Below, piece after piece: positions 43,278 to 51,479 of a stretch of DNA of 64,000 nucleotides (the first letter of the stretch is position 1; each line of letters begins with the position of its first letter). The stretch comes from Bacteroidota bacterium. Lineage in GTDB: Bacteria > Bacteroidota > Bacteroidia > Cytophagales > Cyclobacteriaceae. The notes beneath the pieces were generated by a model. The model did not search any database, was not told the DNA's origin, and saw only the letters and a program-made list of their open reading frames with translations. The DNA lies in contig JACOSO010000096.1 of assembly GCA_016178785.1 (NCBI GenBank), positions 305,649 through 369,648 on the forward strand, written 5' to 3'. The position numbers and the translations under genes were made by a program.

Positions 43278-44162
43278 TCAGTCATCGTTTTTAATGCTCT
43301 TGAGAGCATATCCTTTCAATTGATAAGACGAAAGTGTGGTTTGGGCAGTGAGGCTTACCTTAGCTTGTGGTGTCAACATCTCTTTTTTATCGCCCATCCA
43401 TATAAGGCTCTGTCCACACACCAAGAACTTGACACCCGCTTTGCTCAGCTCTTCAATGATTGCGAGGTTTGGATTATTGATTTTATATCTCTTTTTGTAA
43501 GCGTCATCAGTCAAGAACGATCGCGAAGCAAAACCGTGCACAGCAACTACAAAATGAATTTTCTCATTCGGGATTCCAGCTGCAACATGAAGATTGAAGT
43601 TTCTACCGACATCTGAAAGACCCCAATTGACTGACGATGAATCCATCTTGCTTTTATTTTCGTCCGAATTAGCAAAAGCTGTAAAGTCTATCACAATATT
43701 GTATTCCAACTTTGGATCGGGTAATTCATCTATTCCTTCCACAACGGCCACTGGCGACCAAAGACTTTTAATCACAGGATAGATCACCGTTACGTTGTTC
43801 ATGATGGAGTCTTTCCGTTTAGGGCATCCCTTCCAAAAATTTAGAAAAATTTCTGGGTAAGAAAGATCGGTGCGCCTTTTCCATTCCCCTATAATTTCTT
43901 TAAACCGGGCCTCATTCTCAGCAGCCAAAGTGTACGTTAAGCTGATGTTATCTTTCTTGTATTGTTGATTCGTAGCGAAGTTGAGAAGTTTACCTTCTCT
44001 AGCCATTGTTTCTAAGACCAGCTTAATTTTTTCATGGCCACTGGCAACCAATTCTTTTTGTGACTTATCACAGGTTAGTGTTGTCTCATACAAATTGTAC
44101 TGTTGACTATAAGCATTCGCAAGCATAAACATTGATGTAGTTAGCAGAAATAAAAATTTCAT
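43278..44162 (-). CDS. Exported protein with C-terminal DsrE-like domain
   Basis: A 294-residue protein with signal peptide (MKFLFLLTTSMFMLANAYSQ). Residues 20-130 form an unassigned domain with conserved-looking Cys (LTCDKS, WKGCPKRKD). The C-terminal half (about 150-290) is DsrE/DsrF-like: KLEYNIVIDFTAF, NLHVAAGIPNEKIHFVVAVHG, NPNLAIIEELSKAGVKFLVCGQSLIWMG. The VCGQS Cys is the position used for sulfur handling in this fold. Periplasmic DsrE proteins occur widely in Bacteroidota with unknown roles. Confidence 0.75.
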   Translation of the reverse strand: MKFLFLLTTSMFMLANAYSQQYNLYETTLTCDKSQKELVASGHEKIKLVLETMAREGKLLNFATNQQYKKDNISLTYTLAAENEARFKEIIGEWKRRTDLSYPEIFLNFWKGCPKRKDSIMNNVTVIYPVIKSLWSPVAVVEGIDELPDPKLEYNIVIDFTAFANSDENKSKMDSSSVNWGLSDVGRNFNLHVAAGIPNEKIHFVVAVHGFASRSFLTDDAYKKRYKINNPNLAIIEELSKAGVKFLVCGQSLIWMGDKKEMLTPQAKVSLTAQTTLSSYQLKGYALKSIKNDD

Positions 44163-44270
44163 GGGTGACTATTTTGGTTTTACATAAAAAACATTGGGAA
44201 TTCAGAAACTAGAATCGACAAGTTACAAGTTACACCTCTCTCTCAAATACGATTCAGCCTTTTTATCGAT

Positions 44271-44720
44271 TCAAAAGCTCTTCACCAATCCTTCAACTGA
44301 TCGATCCAAAATTTCAAACACCTCATCAAAATCTTTTTCATTGCCATAGTAAGGATCTGGTACATCGCCAGTGCCAAGGGGATCATAACTCCGCATTAGT
44401 TTCACTTTCGATTTTGTTTCTGTATTAGCCAGAGCGAAAATATTTTTAAGGTTACTCCTATCCATCGCGAGAATCAAATCAAAGTCTTCTAAATCAGAGC
44501 GCGTCAGTTGCCGGCCAAGATGGTTGATGAGAATATTATTTTTTTGTGCGCATTTGATCGCTCTGCCATCAGGCCAGTCGCCTATGTGGTAATTGCCGGT
44601 ACCGCATGAATCGGATTGAAATTCCTTTTGCAATCCTCGTTGTCTTACTTTTTCATTAAAAATAGCTTCGGCCAATGGTGAGCGGCAGATGTTACCGAGG
44701 CATACGAATAGAATCTTCAT
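44271..44720 (-). CDS. Low-molecular-weight protein-tyrosine phosphatase
   Basis: A 149-residue cytosolic enzyme. The P-loop C-x5-R is at the N-terminus (Cys7-LGNIC-Arg13, then Ser), and the general acid Asp122 lies in DPYYG. Length and motif order are those of classical LMW-PTPs that dephosphorylate tyrosines in surface-polysaccharide or stress control. Compare the exported relative at 9246. Confidence 0.92.
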   Translation of the reverse strand: MKILFVCLGNICRSPLAEAIFNEKVRQRGLQKEFQSDSCGTGNYHIGDWPDGRAIKCAQKNNILINHLGRQLTRSDLEDFDLILAMDRSNLKNIFALANTETKSKVKLMRSYDPLGTGDVPDPYYGNEKDFDEVFEILDRSVEGLVKSF

Positions 44721-44724
44721 TTCT

Positions 44725-44790
44725 TTAATTCAAATTTAGAAAACTCAGAGTTCAAAATTCCAAACCATAAATCTAAAATCATAAATTAAA
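44725..44790. repeat. A/T-rich 'aaaattccaaa' microrepeat spacer
   Basis: Words TTCAAATTTAGAAA, GTTCAAAATTCCAAACC, ATAAATCTAAAATCATAAATTAAA follow in imperfect tandem between divergent genes. They resemble slippage products and carry no coding sense. Confidence 0.4.
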
Positions 44791-44791
44791 T

Positions 44792-44799
44792 TAGCTTTG
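44792..44799 (+). promoter_or_regulatory. -7 promoter box of the enoyl-CoA hydratase gene
   Basis: TAGCTTTG fits TAnnTTTG and lies 19 nt before the ATG at 44819. No clear -33 partner is visible. Confidence 0.45.
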
Positions 44800-44818
44800 T
44801 GTTCAAAATTTATTTGCA

Positions 44819-45592
44819 ATGGAATTCATAAAAGTTACCGAACAAAGAGAGCCCATGGTGGCTTTGGTTGAACTCAACCGCCCGAAAGAATTAAACGCGC
44901 TTAATCGACAGCTCATGCTCGAATTGCTAGAAGCTCTTCAACTGCTTGATAAGAACGAAAATGTACGTGCAATTGTCCTTACCGGAAATGAGCAGGCCTT
45001 TGCTGCTGGTGCAGATATCAAACAAATGGCAGACTCAACCGCTATGGATATGCTAATGATCGATCAATTCAGCACTTGGGACATGATCCGCAAAACCAAA
45101 AAACCGATCATCGCTGCGGTGAGTGGCTTTGCACTGGGCGGTGGCTGCGAGCTCTCGATGATGTGCGACACAATCGTTGCTTCAGAGTCGGCCAAGTTCG
45201 GTCAGCCGGAAATTAAAATCGGAACAATACCCGGTGCCGGTGGCACACAACGCTTGACCAAAGCTGTTGGAAAAGCAAAGGCGATGGAACTTATCTTGAC
45301 GGGAAGATTTTTATCAGCGCAAGAAGCACACTTTTACGGATTGGTTTGTAAAGTAGTGCCTGTAGAAATGTATTTGCATGAGGCATTGACATTGGCCAAA
45401 GAAATTGCGCAGATGTCTCCGGTTGCAGTACAGTTGGCGAAAGAGGCCGTGAACCGTTCATTTGAAACCCAACTCGATGAAGGTCTCGCGTTTGAGCGGA
45501 AGAATTTTTACCTCACGTTTGCTTCGGCTGATCAAAAAGAAGGCATGAAAGCTTTTGTTGAGAAGCGAAAACCGAATTACATCGGAAAGTAA
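44819..45592 (+). CDS. Enoyl-CoA hydratase/isomerase family protein
   Basis: A 257-residue crotonase. It has ELNRPKELNALNRQLMLEL, the oxyanion-hole segment AFAAGADIKQMA, GFALGGGCELSMMCD with the first catalytic Glu, and GQPEIKIGTIPGAGGTQRL with the second. It is close to short-chain enoyl-CoA hydratases of fatty acid and amino acid breakdown. It is a single gene, 60 nt before the pirin palindrome. Confidence 0.92.
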   Translation: MEFIKVTEQREPMVALVELNRPKELNALNRQLMLELLEALQLLDKNENVRAIVLTGNEQAFAAGADIKQMADSTAMDMLMIDQFSTWDMIRKTKKPIIAAVSGFALGGGCELSMMCDTIVASESAKFGQPEIKIGTIPGAGGTQRLTKAVGKAKAMELILTGRFLSAQEAHFYGLVCKVVPVEMYLHEALTLAKEIAQMSPVAVQLAKEAVNRSFETQLDEGLAFERKNFYLTFASADQKEGMKAFVEKRKPNYIGK

Positions 45593-45622
45593 GCACAGGG
45601 AACTAATTGGGCCGCGGACTAG

Positions 45623-45642
45623 TTAGATGTTTAAACATCTAA
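45623..45642. promoter_or_regulatory. Perfect 20-bp palindromic operator upstream of pirin
   Basis: TTAGATGTTTAAACATCTAA reads the same on both strands. Its core ATGTTTAAACAT is identical to the palindrome before yceI 1 (15179-15190). It overlaps the probable -7 box TAATTTTA (45640-45647), ending 10 nt before the ATG, so a bound protein would block transcription. Confidence 0.75.
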
Positions 45643-45652
45643 TTTTAGAAAC

Positions 45653-46525
45653 ATGAAAACCAAGAACATTGAAGCCGTAATTTCACCCGGCCCAACCCAT
45701 TTTGTAGGCGATGGCTTTAAAGTACATAGCTACATCCCAGGCCGCTTAAGTATGCAGCGGATGGATCCATTCATCATGATGGATTATAATTCAAAGTTTT
45801 ATTTTCCGCCCACCGACAAACCCAGAGGCGTGGGTGTTCATCCGCACCGCGGTTTTGAAACTGTAACTATTGCCTACAAAGGCAAAGTAGCGCACCACGA
45901 TAGCTCTGGCAACAGTGGTGTGATTGGCGAAGGAGATGTTCAATGGATGACTGCTGCCTCGGGGATTTTGCACAAAGAATATCATGAGAAAAATTTTGCC
46001 AAGGCCGGGGGTGATTTTCAAATGGTACAATTGTGGGTGAATCTTCCTTCCAAAGACAAGATGTCGAACCCTAAATACCAGGAAATCACAAACGCAATGA
46101 TCGGCAAATACCAACTACCCAATAATGGCGGGGCAGTAGAAGTAATTGCCGGTCAATATAAAGACGTGAAAGGTGCGGCATCCACTTTCACACCTGTTCA
46201 TCTACAAAATGTAAAACTGAATAAGGGAGCAACAGCCGATTTTTCATTTCCATCCAACTACAACACTGCGTTGGTTGTGATTGAAGGCAGCGTTATGGTT
46301 AATGATAGTGAAATTGCAAGAGCCAATCAATTTGCCCTGTTTAAGAACGATGGTGAAGAATTTAAGATCGTTGCAAACGAAGACTCGATTGTTTTGGTAT
46401 TGAGTGGCGAACCGATCAACGAGCCCATCGCTGCATATGGCCCGTTTGTAATGAACACTCAGGCTGAACTCGTACAGGCTTTCGGTGATTTTGAAAATGG
46501 GAAATTTGGATCCTTGGAGGACTAA
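45653..46525 (+). CDS. Pirin family protein
   Basis: A 290-residue bicupin. The N-terminal pirin cupin has PRGVGVHPHRGFETVTIAYKGKVAHHDSSGNSGVIGEGDVQWMTAASGILHKE, with the metal-binding His residues in HPHRGFE and HKE; the C-terminal cupin starts near residue 165. Pirins act as quercetinases or as redox-sensing metalloproteins. The perfect palindrome directly upstream indicates repression by a MarR-type protein, possibly the one at 16583. Confidence 0.93.
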   Translation: MKTKNIEAVISPGPTHFVGDGFKVHSYIPGRLSMQRMDPFIMMDYNSKFYFPPTDKPRGVGVHPHRGFETVTIAYKGKVAHHDSSGNSGVIGEGDVQWMTAASGILHKEYHEKNFAKAGGDFQMVQLWVNLPSKDKMSNPKYQEITNAMIGKYQLPNNGGAVEVIAGQYKDVKGAASTFTPVHLQNVKLNKGATADFSFPSNYNTALVVIEGSVMVNDSEIARANQFALFKNDGEEFKIVANEDSIVLVLSGEPINEPIAAYGPFVMNTQAELVQAFGDFENGKFGSLED

Positions 46526-46650
46526 TTATGTCTTACCTCCAATAAATATAGAAGAGCGCTCCGTCAGTATTGGCAGCTTTATGGTGGGGCGCGCCTTCCT
46601 TTTCGAACGGAATTCACGACCTTCTACCTATCCGCTAAACGTAAAATAGC

Positions 46651-47040
46651 ATGTACAAAGTAACGGGCCATATCGGCAAAGATCATTATCGTGCTGAAAT
46701 AAAATCGGCAACCAACAAAATCATTACCGATGAACCCGTTGACGTTGGTGGACAAGACCTGGGTCTTTCTCCGTCTGAAATTTTGGCTTCATCATTGGCG
46801 GCTTGCACGTACATCACTGTACGCATGTATGCCGATCGTAAAGAATGGAATTTGGATGAAGTCTTGACCAATGTTATTCTTGAAAAGCTGGAGGGTAAAT
46901 CAAAATTCACGCGGACTGTAGAATTCAAAGGCAACCTCGATGACGCACAACGAAACAGATTGATGGCCATTGCCAATAAATGCCCGATCCATCAAGCATT
47001 AACCGGCCCCATTGAAATAGAAACAGTTTTTTCGAGATAG
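46651..47040 (+). CDS. OsmC family peroxiredoxin-like protein
   Basis: A 129-residue OsmC/Ohr-fold protein: VGGQDLGLSPSEILASSLAACTYITVRMYADRKEW, with the first Cys in ASSLAACT, and a second Cys in IANKCPIHQAL. Both catalytic Cys are present, so peroxide reduction is likely. It lies 125 nt after pirin; a shared regulon with pirin and YceI fits a thiol/peroxide stress response, but no own palindrome is visible. Confidence 0.92.
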   Translation: MYKVTGHIGKDHYRAEIKSATNKIITDEPVDVGGQDLGLSPSEILASSLAACTYITVRMYADRKEWNLDEVLTNVILEKLEGKSKFTRTVEFKGNLDDAQRNRLMAIANKCPIHQALTGPIEIETVFSR

Positions 47041-47077
47041 TTTTCCGCTTACTTTGGTTCTCGATAAACCTGATCAC

Positions 47078-48235
47078 ATGAGAGCCATTAATTTCAAATT
47101 CATCTTTACAATTCTTCTCTGTTCGTCAGTCGATTTCCTTTTCGCGCAGGAAATTTATTTTCCCGATTCAATTTGGCTAACCAAAAAGCCGACCGAGTTA
47201 AAAATGAGTACACAGATTCTTGACAGCGCTGTACGCTTCGCTATCCGCAACGAAACCAAAACAGATTATGATTTAAGAATAGCCGTTTTAAAATCTTTCG
47301 TGAATGAGCCCGGTTATAAAATTCTAGGACCGATGAAACAACGTGGCAAGCCGGCCGGGGTCATTTTGAGAAAAGGGTATATCGTAGCTCAATGGGGGGA
47401 TGTAAAACGAGTGGATATGGATTTCAGCGTAACCAAAAGTTATCTCTCCACAGTGGCCGGTCTCGCGTATGATTCGAGGCTAATCAAAAGTGTTGACGAT
47501 CGCGTTATTGATTACGTAGAAGAGAAATTTGATGGTGATCATAATTCTAAGATCACTTGGAGACATCTACTCACACAATCTTCGGATTGGTCGGGATGTT
47601 TATTCGATTTGTGCGACTGGGCTGATCGCCCGCCAAAACAGGGAAACATCGATGACTGGAAAAACAGGAAGCTACTCGAACCAGGTACCTCATTTGAATA
47701 CAACGATGTACGCGTTAACCTGATGGCTTATTCGTTATTACAAGTTTGGAGAAAACCCTTGCCTGTAGTGCTCAAAGAGAAAATCATGGATCCTATTGGC
47801 GCTTCATCCACCTGGCGATGGCACGGTTATGAGAATTCTTATGTGAATTTGGATGGTTCGATGATGCAATCAGTGAGTGGTGGTGGTCATCACGGTGGCG
47901 GTCTATTTATAAACACACTGGATCAAGCGCGATTTGGTCTGCTCTTTTTAAGAAAAGGGAAATGGAAAAACCACCAACTTATTTCCGAACGGTGGGTTAA
48001 TGCATCGCATCAACCTTCGGCTGCCAATAAATCGTACGGATTCATGTGGTGGACTAATCAAGAGAATGAGTTGGGCAACATCTCTAAAGACATCTATTAC
48101 GCTAATGGGTTTGGAGGCAACTTCATCGTCATCGACAATGAACACGATTTAGTAATCGCGGTTCGTTGGCTTGACCCGCAAAAGCTGGGTGATCTCGTTC
48201 AACTGATTATTAGCTCAGTCGACAAGAATAAGTAG
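47078..48235 (+). CDS. Exported beta-lactamase-fold serine hydrolase
   Basis: From ATG 47078 the protein has 385 residues with signal peptide (MRAINFKFIFTILLCSSVDFLFAQ). The SxxK motif is SVTK in MDFSVTKSYLS, the Tyr motif YND in FEYNDVRVN, and a Gly/His-rich SGGGHHGGGL lies in the third-motif region. It is an esterase/peptidase-type class C relative. The upstream frame to 47054 uses a non-ATG codon and adds no signal, so 47078 is chosen. Confidence 0.87.
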   Translation: MRAINFKFIFTILLCSSVDFLFAQEIYFPDSIWLTKKPTELKMSTQILDSAVRFAIRNETKTDYDLRIAVLKSFVNEPGYKILGPMKQRGKPAGVILRKGYIVAQWGDVKRVDMDFSVTKSYLSTVAGLAYDSRLIKSVDDRVIDYVEEKFDGDHNSKITWRHLLTQSSDWSGCLFDLCDWADRPPKQGNIDDWKNRKLLEPGTSFEYNDVRVNLMAYSLLQVWRKPLPVVLKEKIMDPIGASSTWRWHGYENSYVNLDGSMMQSVSGGGHHGGGLFINTLDQARFGLLFLRKGKWKNHQLISERWVNASHQPSAANKSYGFMWWTNQENELGNISKDIYYANGFGGNFIVIDNEHDLVIAVRWLDPQKLGDLVQLIISSVDKNK

Positions 48236-48326
48236 CGTCCATTTTTCGTTCGTTTTAATCCCTACAACTAAATCTAATTTTTTTGAATTGATTATCAGTC
48301 TGTTATGGTTTTTTTAATATAATAAC

Positions 48327-48358
48327 ATTGTATATTATAAGTACACTTATTATATTTG
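48327..48358 (+). promoter_or_regulatory. Promoter and 24-nt near-palindromic operator of the SRPBCC-EVE-marR operon
   Basis: ATTG (48327-48330), a 20-nt spacer and TATATTTG (48351-48358) form a good Bacteroidota promoter. A palindrome covers 48332-48355: arms ATAAGT and ACTTAT around a 2-nt centre, extended outward by ATAT/ATAT with one mismatched pair. It overlaps the spacer and -7 box, the position of a repressor site, and the operon itself encodes a MarR protein. Confidence 0.65.
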
Positions 48359-48384
48359 TACATACAAAAACAATTCAAAATCTT

Positions 48385-48822
48385 ATGATACAGAAAACAT
48401 TCACCATCACAACTAATGAAGTTTCGCAAGAGCAAATCTGGAAAGTAATTTCCAATGTCAATCAATGGAGCACGTGGGATCGCGGAGTTGAGTTTGCCGA
48501 ACTCCAGGGAAAGTTCGAGAGCAATGCTTCCTTTCTATTGCGCCCAAAAGGAGGCCCTAAAATCAAAATTCAATTGGTAGAGGTTAAAGACAAAACCTAT
48601 TTCAAAGACATGACTTCATTTCCATTGGCAAAAATGTATGGCGAACATTGGTATGAAGCAACTGCTCAAGGACTGAAGATCACTGTAAGAATGACAATCA
48701 CTGGTGTTTTATCCGCGTTGTGGTACCAAATTGTGATGAAAGATATTGTTGCTGGATTGGAAGAGGATCAAAAGGCATTGATTGGCGCGGCCAAAAAAAT
48801 TGAGAGCCATGCAAATGTCTAA
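48385..48822 (+). CDS. SRPBCC (START-like) family protein
   Basis: From ATG 48385 the protein has 145 residues and the Polyketide_cyc2/SRPBCC pattern: IQKTFTITTNEVSQEQIWKVISNVNQWSTWDRGVEFAEL at the start and a long C-terminal helix (IVAGLEEDQKALIGAAKKIE). It forms a hydrophobic ligand-binding helix-grip fold. The ATG at 48385 follows the promoter; the ORF start at 48328 would lie in the operator. First gene of an overlapping operon. Confidence 0.82.
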   Translation: MIQKTFTITTNEVSQEQIWKVISNVNQWSTWDRGVEFAELQGKFESNASFLLRPKGGPKIKIQLVEVKDKTYFKDMTSFPLAKMYGEHWYEATAQGLKITVRMTITGVLSALWYQIVMKDIVAGLEEDQKALIGAAKKIESHANV

Positions 48823-49261
48823 GTACTGGGTTGCTGTAGGTTCAAAAGAGCATACCATGCGCGGGGTCTCGGGCGGGTTCATGCAGGTTTGTCACGGCAA
48901 ACCTGCACCGTTGAAGCGAATGAAGGCTGATGATTGGATTATTGTTTATTCTCCTAAACTCTCAATGGAGGGAGAAGAGAAATGTCAGGCATTTACCGCT
49001 ATAGGTCAAACAACCGATGAAAATGTTTATCAATTTCAAATGTCAAAGGACTTTATCCCCTTCAGAAGAAGCATAAAGTTTTATGATTGCAGTGATACTT
49101 CCATCTTACCTTTGATTGAGAAGTTAGAATTTATTCAAAACAAAAACCGATGGGGCTATCCATTCCGGTTTGGCTTTTTTGAAATCAACGAACACGACTT
49201 TAATCTGATCTCATCTCAAATGTTCACGTATGAAATCGCAAGACAGCCCGTTTCAATTTGA
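48815..49261 (+). CDS. EVE domain-containing protein
   Basis: From ATG 48815 the protein has 148 residues (an alternative ATG is at 48809). It starts MSKYWVAVGSKEHTMRGVSGGFMQVCHGK, has MKADDWIIVYSP and ends near MFTYEIARQPVSI, as in EVE/UPF0310 proteins. EVE folds are related to YTH and PUA and bind modified bases in RNA or DNA. It overlaps the preceding gene by 8 nt and the following marR gene by 32 nt. Confidence 0.87.
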   Translation: MSKYWVAVGSKEHTMRGVSGGFMQVCHGKPAPLKRMKADDWIIVYSPKLSMEGEEKCQAFTAIGQTTDENVYQFQMSKDFIPFRRSIKFYDCSDTSILPLIEKLEFIQNKNRWGYPFRFGFFEINEHDFNLISSQMFTYEIARQPVSI

Positions 49262-49730
49262 TAAAGCCGAAGACAGCTCAGGTTTCTTGTTATGGCAAGT
49301 AACCAATCTTTGGCAGCGAGAAATAAAAAAGGCGCTGGAGAAACATGAATTGACTCATTCGCAGTTCGTGCTGCTGGCGAGTATCCATTGGTTAACACTA
49401 TCTGAACAAAACGTTACACAGATTTTGCTTTCATCGCATACTAAGATTGATCCGATGACCACTTCCACCGTTTTGCGTACTCTTCAAACGAAAGGGCTCC
49501 TCAAAAGACAAGAACACGAGACGGATACACGAGCAAAAACCGTTTCACTTACCGAAAAGGGAATTAAAGTGATCAATCTAGCCGTGAAGACAGTAGAACA
49601 ATTTGATAATAAATTCTTTTCACCGTTAGGAAAGCAAATCAAAGAGCTCAACAAAAAACTCAATGAGTTGCTGTCAGGAAATATTCCTGATGTTAAATCA
49701 TCTATTCTTTTAAGACCCAAACTTGATTGA
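49230..49730 (+). CDS. MarR-family transcriptional regulator
   Basis: A 166-residue MarR protein: HELTHSQFVLLASIHWLTLSEQNVTQILLSSHTKIDPMTTSTVLRTLQTKGLLKRQEHETDTRAKTVSLTEKGIKVI, with recognition helix TTSTVLRTL and the D-T-R-A-K wing. It probably represses its own operon through the palindrome at 48332-48355. Its start overlaps the EVE gene, and its 3' end overlaps the convergent lipoprotein gene by 29 nt. Confidence 0.9.
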   Translation: MKSQDSPFQFDKAEDSSGFLLWQVTNLWQREIKKALEKHELTHSQFVLLASIHWLTLSEQNVTQILLSSHTKIDPMTTSTVLRTLQTKGLLKRQEHETDTRAKTVSLTEKGIKVINLAVKTVEQFDNKFFSPLGKQIKELNKKLNELLSGNIPDVKSSILLRPKLD

Positions 49731-51477
49731 TATCGTGTGCCGTTACCCAAACATGCCCATTTTCAACGCACACAGCTCCGCTGCCAGCGGCTGGGCCGAA
49801 GCGTGAAATGACTTCGTTGGATTGTGGATCAATAACTGACAGCAGAGTTTTCTTTGCGCGCACATAAACATATTTACTTCCTACCGTTATGTCACCGCCA
49901 CTACCCTCTACATCTACATCGATGGCCTTAACATCTTTTGTAACAGGATCAATTTTGCTCACGGTTCCATCCTCTTGATTTAATGTCCAGATGGCATTTA
50001 ATCCGGCTGCCAAGAATCGTGGTTCTTTCCCTACTTTAGTTGTTGATACCACCTTATTGGTTTTAGGATCCACTTGCTGAACAGACGCATTCTCAGTATT
50101 CGTTATCCATAGTGCATCGTAACCAAAAACAACGGCAAAAGAATGGGGTGCTACTTTTACGTGTGCAACTACCTTATTGCTTAGAGGATCAATCTTTGAC
50201 AGCTCGCCTTCTGCATCAGTCAACAGCCACACCGCATCCTCACTTATTGCAATGCTTAATTCGCCTTCACGATCGGCAAGGCCGGTTTTTATAATTGACT
50301 GGACTTTACCTGTATTTAAATTAACACGATAAACAGATTCACTTTTGCAATCGGCTACCCACAAAGAACCAAAGCCTGTAGCCATTACACCGCAAGGCTG
50401 AGGAACATTCACCGAGAGTATAGCCTTCTTCTCTCCGAATTTCAATTTCTCAACTTGACCTACATTGGTAACCCATGCACCATCGACATCGGCTCTCATA
50501 AAATCAGGATAGCCATCTATTTTGATTGTTGCTATAGCTGCATCATAGATGTTAGTTTCTTTTGGCAACGGTTCATAAGTTGGAAAAATGATAAAATCGT
50601 TGAAGACTACTCGCTTCACTGTATCACCAAGCTTCACAATAGATCTGTACAATTCATTCAGATCGTTCACTGACAAAAGCAAATCATGCTCCTCAGGTTG
50701 ATAGGTAGTGCCTATAGGATAATCCTTTTTGTCAACATTAGTCATTTCAATGTGATTACCTATAAAACCTTTTACCTCACGAGTCTTGGAGAACTCAACG
50801 AGGCGTTTGATGCTAAGACCAAACGCCTGCCAATCTTCCACATACAATCGACCGGGATAAAAAGTATCGCCTGAGAACAGAAAACCAGTCTCACGATCAT
50901 AAAATGCAAGTGATGTTTTTTCATGACCGGGAATAGGAATAAGGTCAATCACTCTCTTTCCCAGATCATAATTCTGAAGCTGATTCGGCCAGTTGGTAAT
51001 CCCGAAAAAAGACTGGACTTGGGGCAAACTTAACCCTACCACTTTCGCATTGGTCCTCTTAATAAATTGACTATCGGCAGCGTGATGATCTCCGTGGGCA
51101 TGTGTATGCGCAACGACCAATTCTATTTTGGAAAAGTTTTCCCTATAAAATAAATGCATCAAAGAATCAACCACATGACGCAAGGGAAAACGGAGAGAAT
51201 CTTTTGTTGCACCTGTGTCAATCAAGAGCGTGCTTATTTCACCCATCAGCACAAACAGGAACGGAGCTTCGTAATTCAAGCATTTATTCTGCCTCAAAAT
51301 CCAAGTATTCAAATTGTATCGAATAACTTGAATAGGTGCGTCTGCATTTTGTTTGCAATCAGTAGAGCCGTGAATCCACTTCACATTTTCGATCACTGCC
51401 GTATCATTCTGCTTTACGCATGATGTCAGTACAATGAGAAGAAAATAAATGGCAGATCGGGGATGACGAATGGGCAT
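49702..51477 (-). CDS. Metallo-beta-lactamase-fold lipoprotein fused to a YncE-like beta-propeller
   Basis: A 591-residue predicted lipoprotein (Cys20 in VLTSC). Residues 30-265 are a metallo-beta-lactamase domain with HTHAHGDHHA (about 122-131) and later Gly-His (IPIGHEKT reads PIPGHEKT) and a final His (IGNHIEM). Residues 310-591 are a 40-residue-repeat propeller of the YVTN/Vgb type with repeats such as KIDPLSNKVVAHVKV, QVDPKTNKVVSTTKV and VIDPQSNEVISRFG. The fusion couples a zinc hydrolase to a binding propeller at the outer surface of a membrane. The MFS gene is 2 nt upstream. Confidence 0.85.
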   Translation of the reverse strand: MPIRHPRSAIYFLLIVLTSCVKQNDTAVIENVKWIHGSTDCKQNADAPIQVIRYNLNTWILRQNKCLNYEAPFLFVLMGEISTLLIDTGATKDSLRFPLRHVVDSLMHLFYRENFSKIELVVAHTHAHGDHHAADSQFIKRTNAKVVGLSLPQVQSFFGITNWPNQLQNYDLGKRVIDLIPIPGHEKTSLAFYDRETGFLFSGDTFYPGRLYVEDWQAFGLSIKRLVEFSKTREVKGFIGNHIEMTNVDKKDYPIGTTYQPEEHDLLLSVNDLNELYRSIVKLGDTVKRVVFNDFIIFPTYEPLPKETNIYDAAIATIKIDGYPDFMRADVDGAWVTNVGQVEKLKFGEKKAILSVNVPQPCGVMATGFGSLWVADCKSESVYRVNLNTGKVQSIIKTGLADREGELSIAISEDAVWLLTDAEGELSKIDPLSNKVVAHVKVAPHSFAVVFGYDALWITNTENASVQQVDPKTNKVVSTTKVGKEPRFLAAGLNAIWTLNQEDGTVSKIDPVTKDVKAIDVDVEGSGGDITVGSKYVYVRAKKTLLSVIDPQSNEVISRFGPAAGSGAVCVENGHVWVTAHDINQVWVLKE

Positions 51478-51479
51478 CT

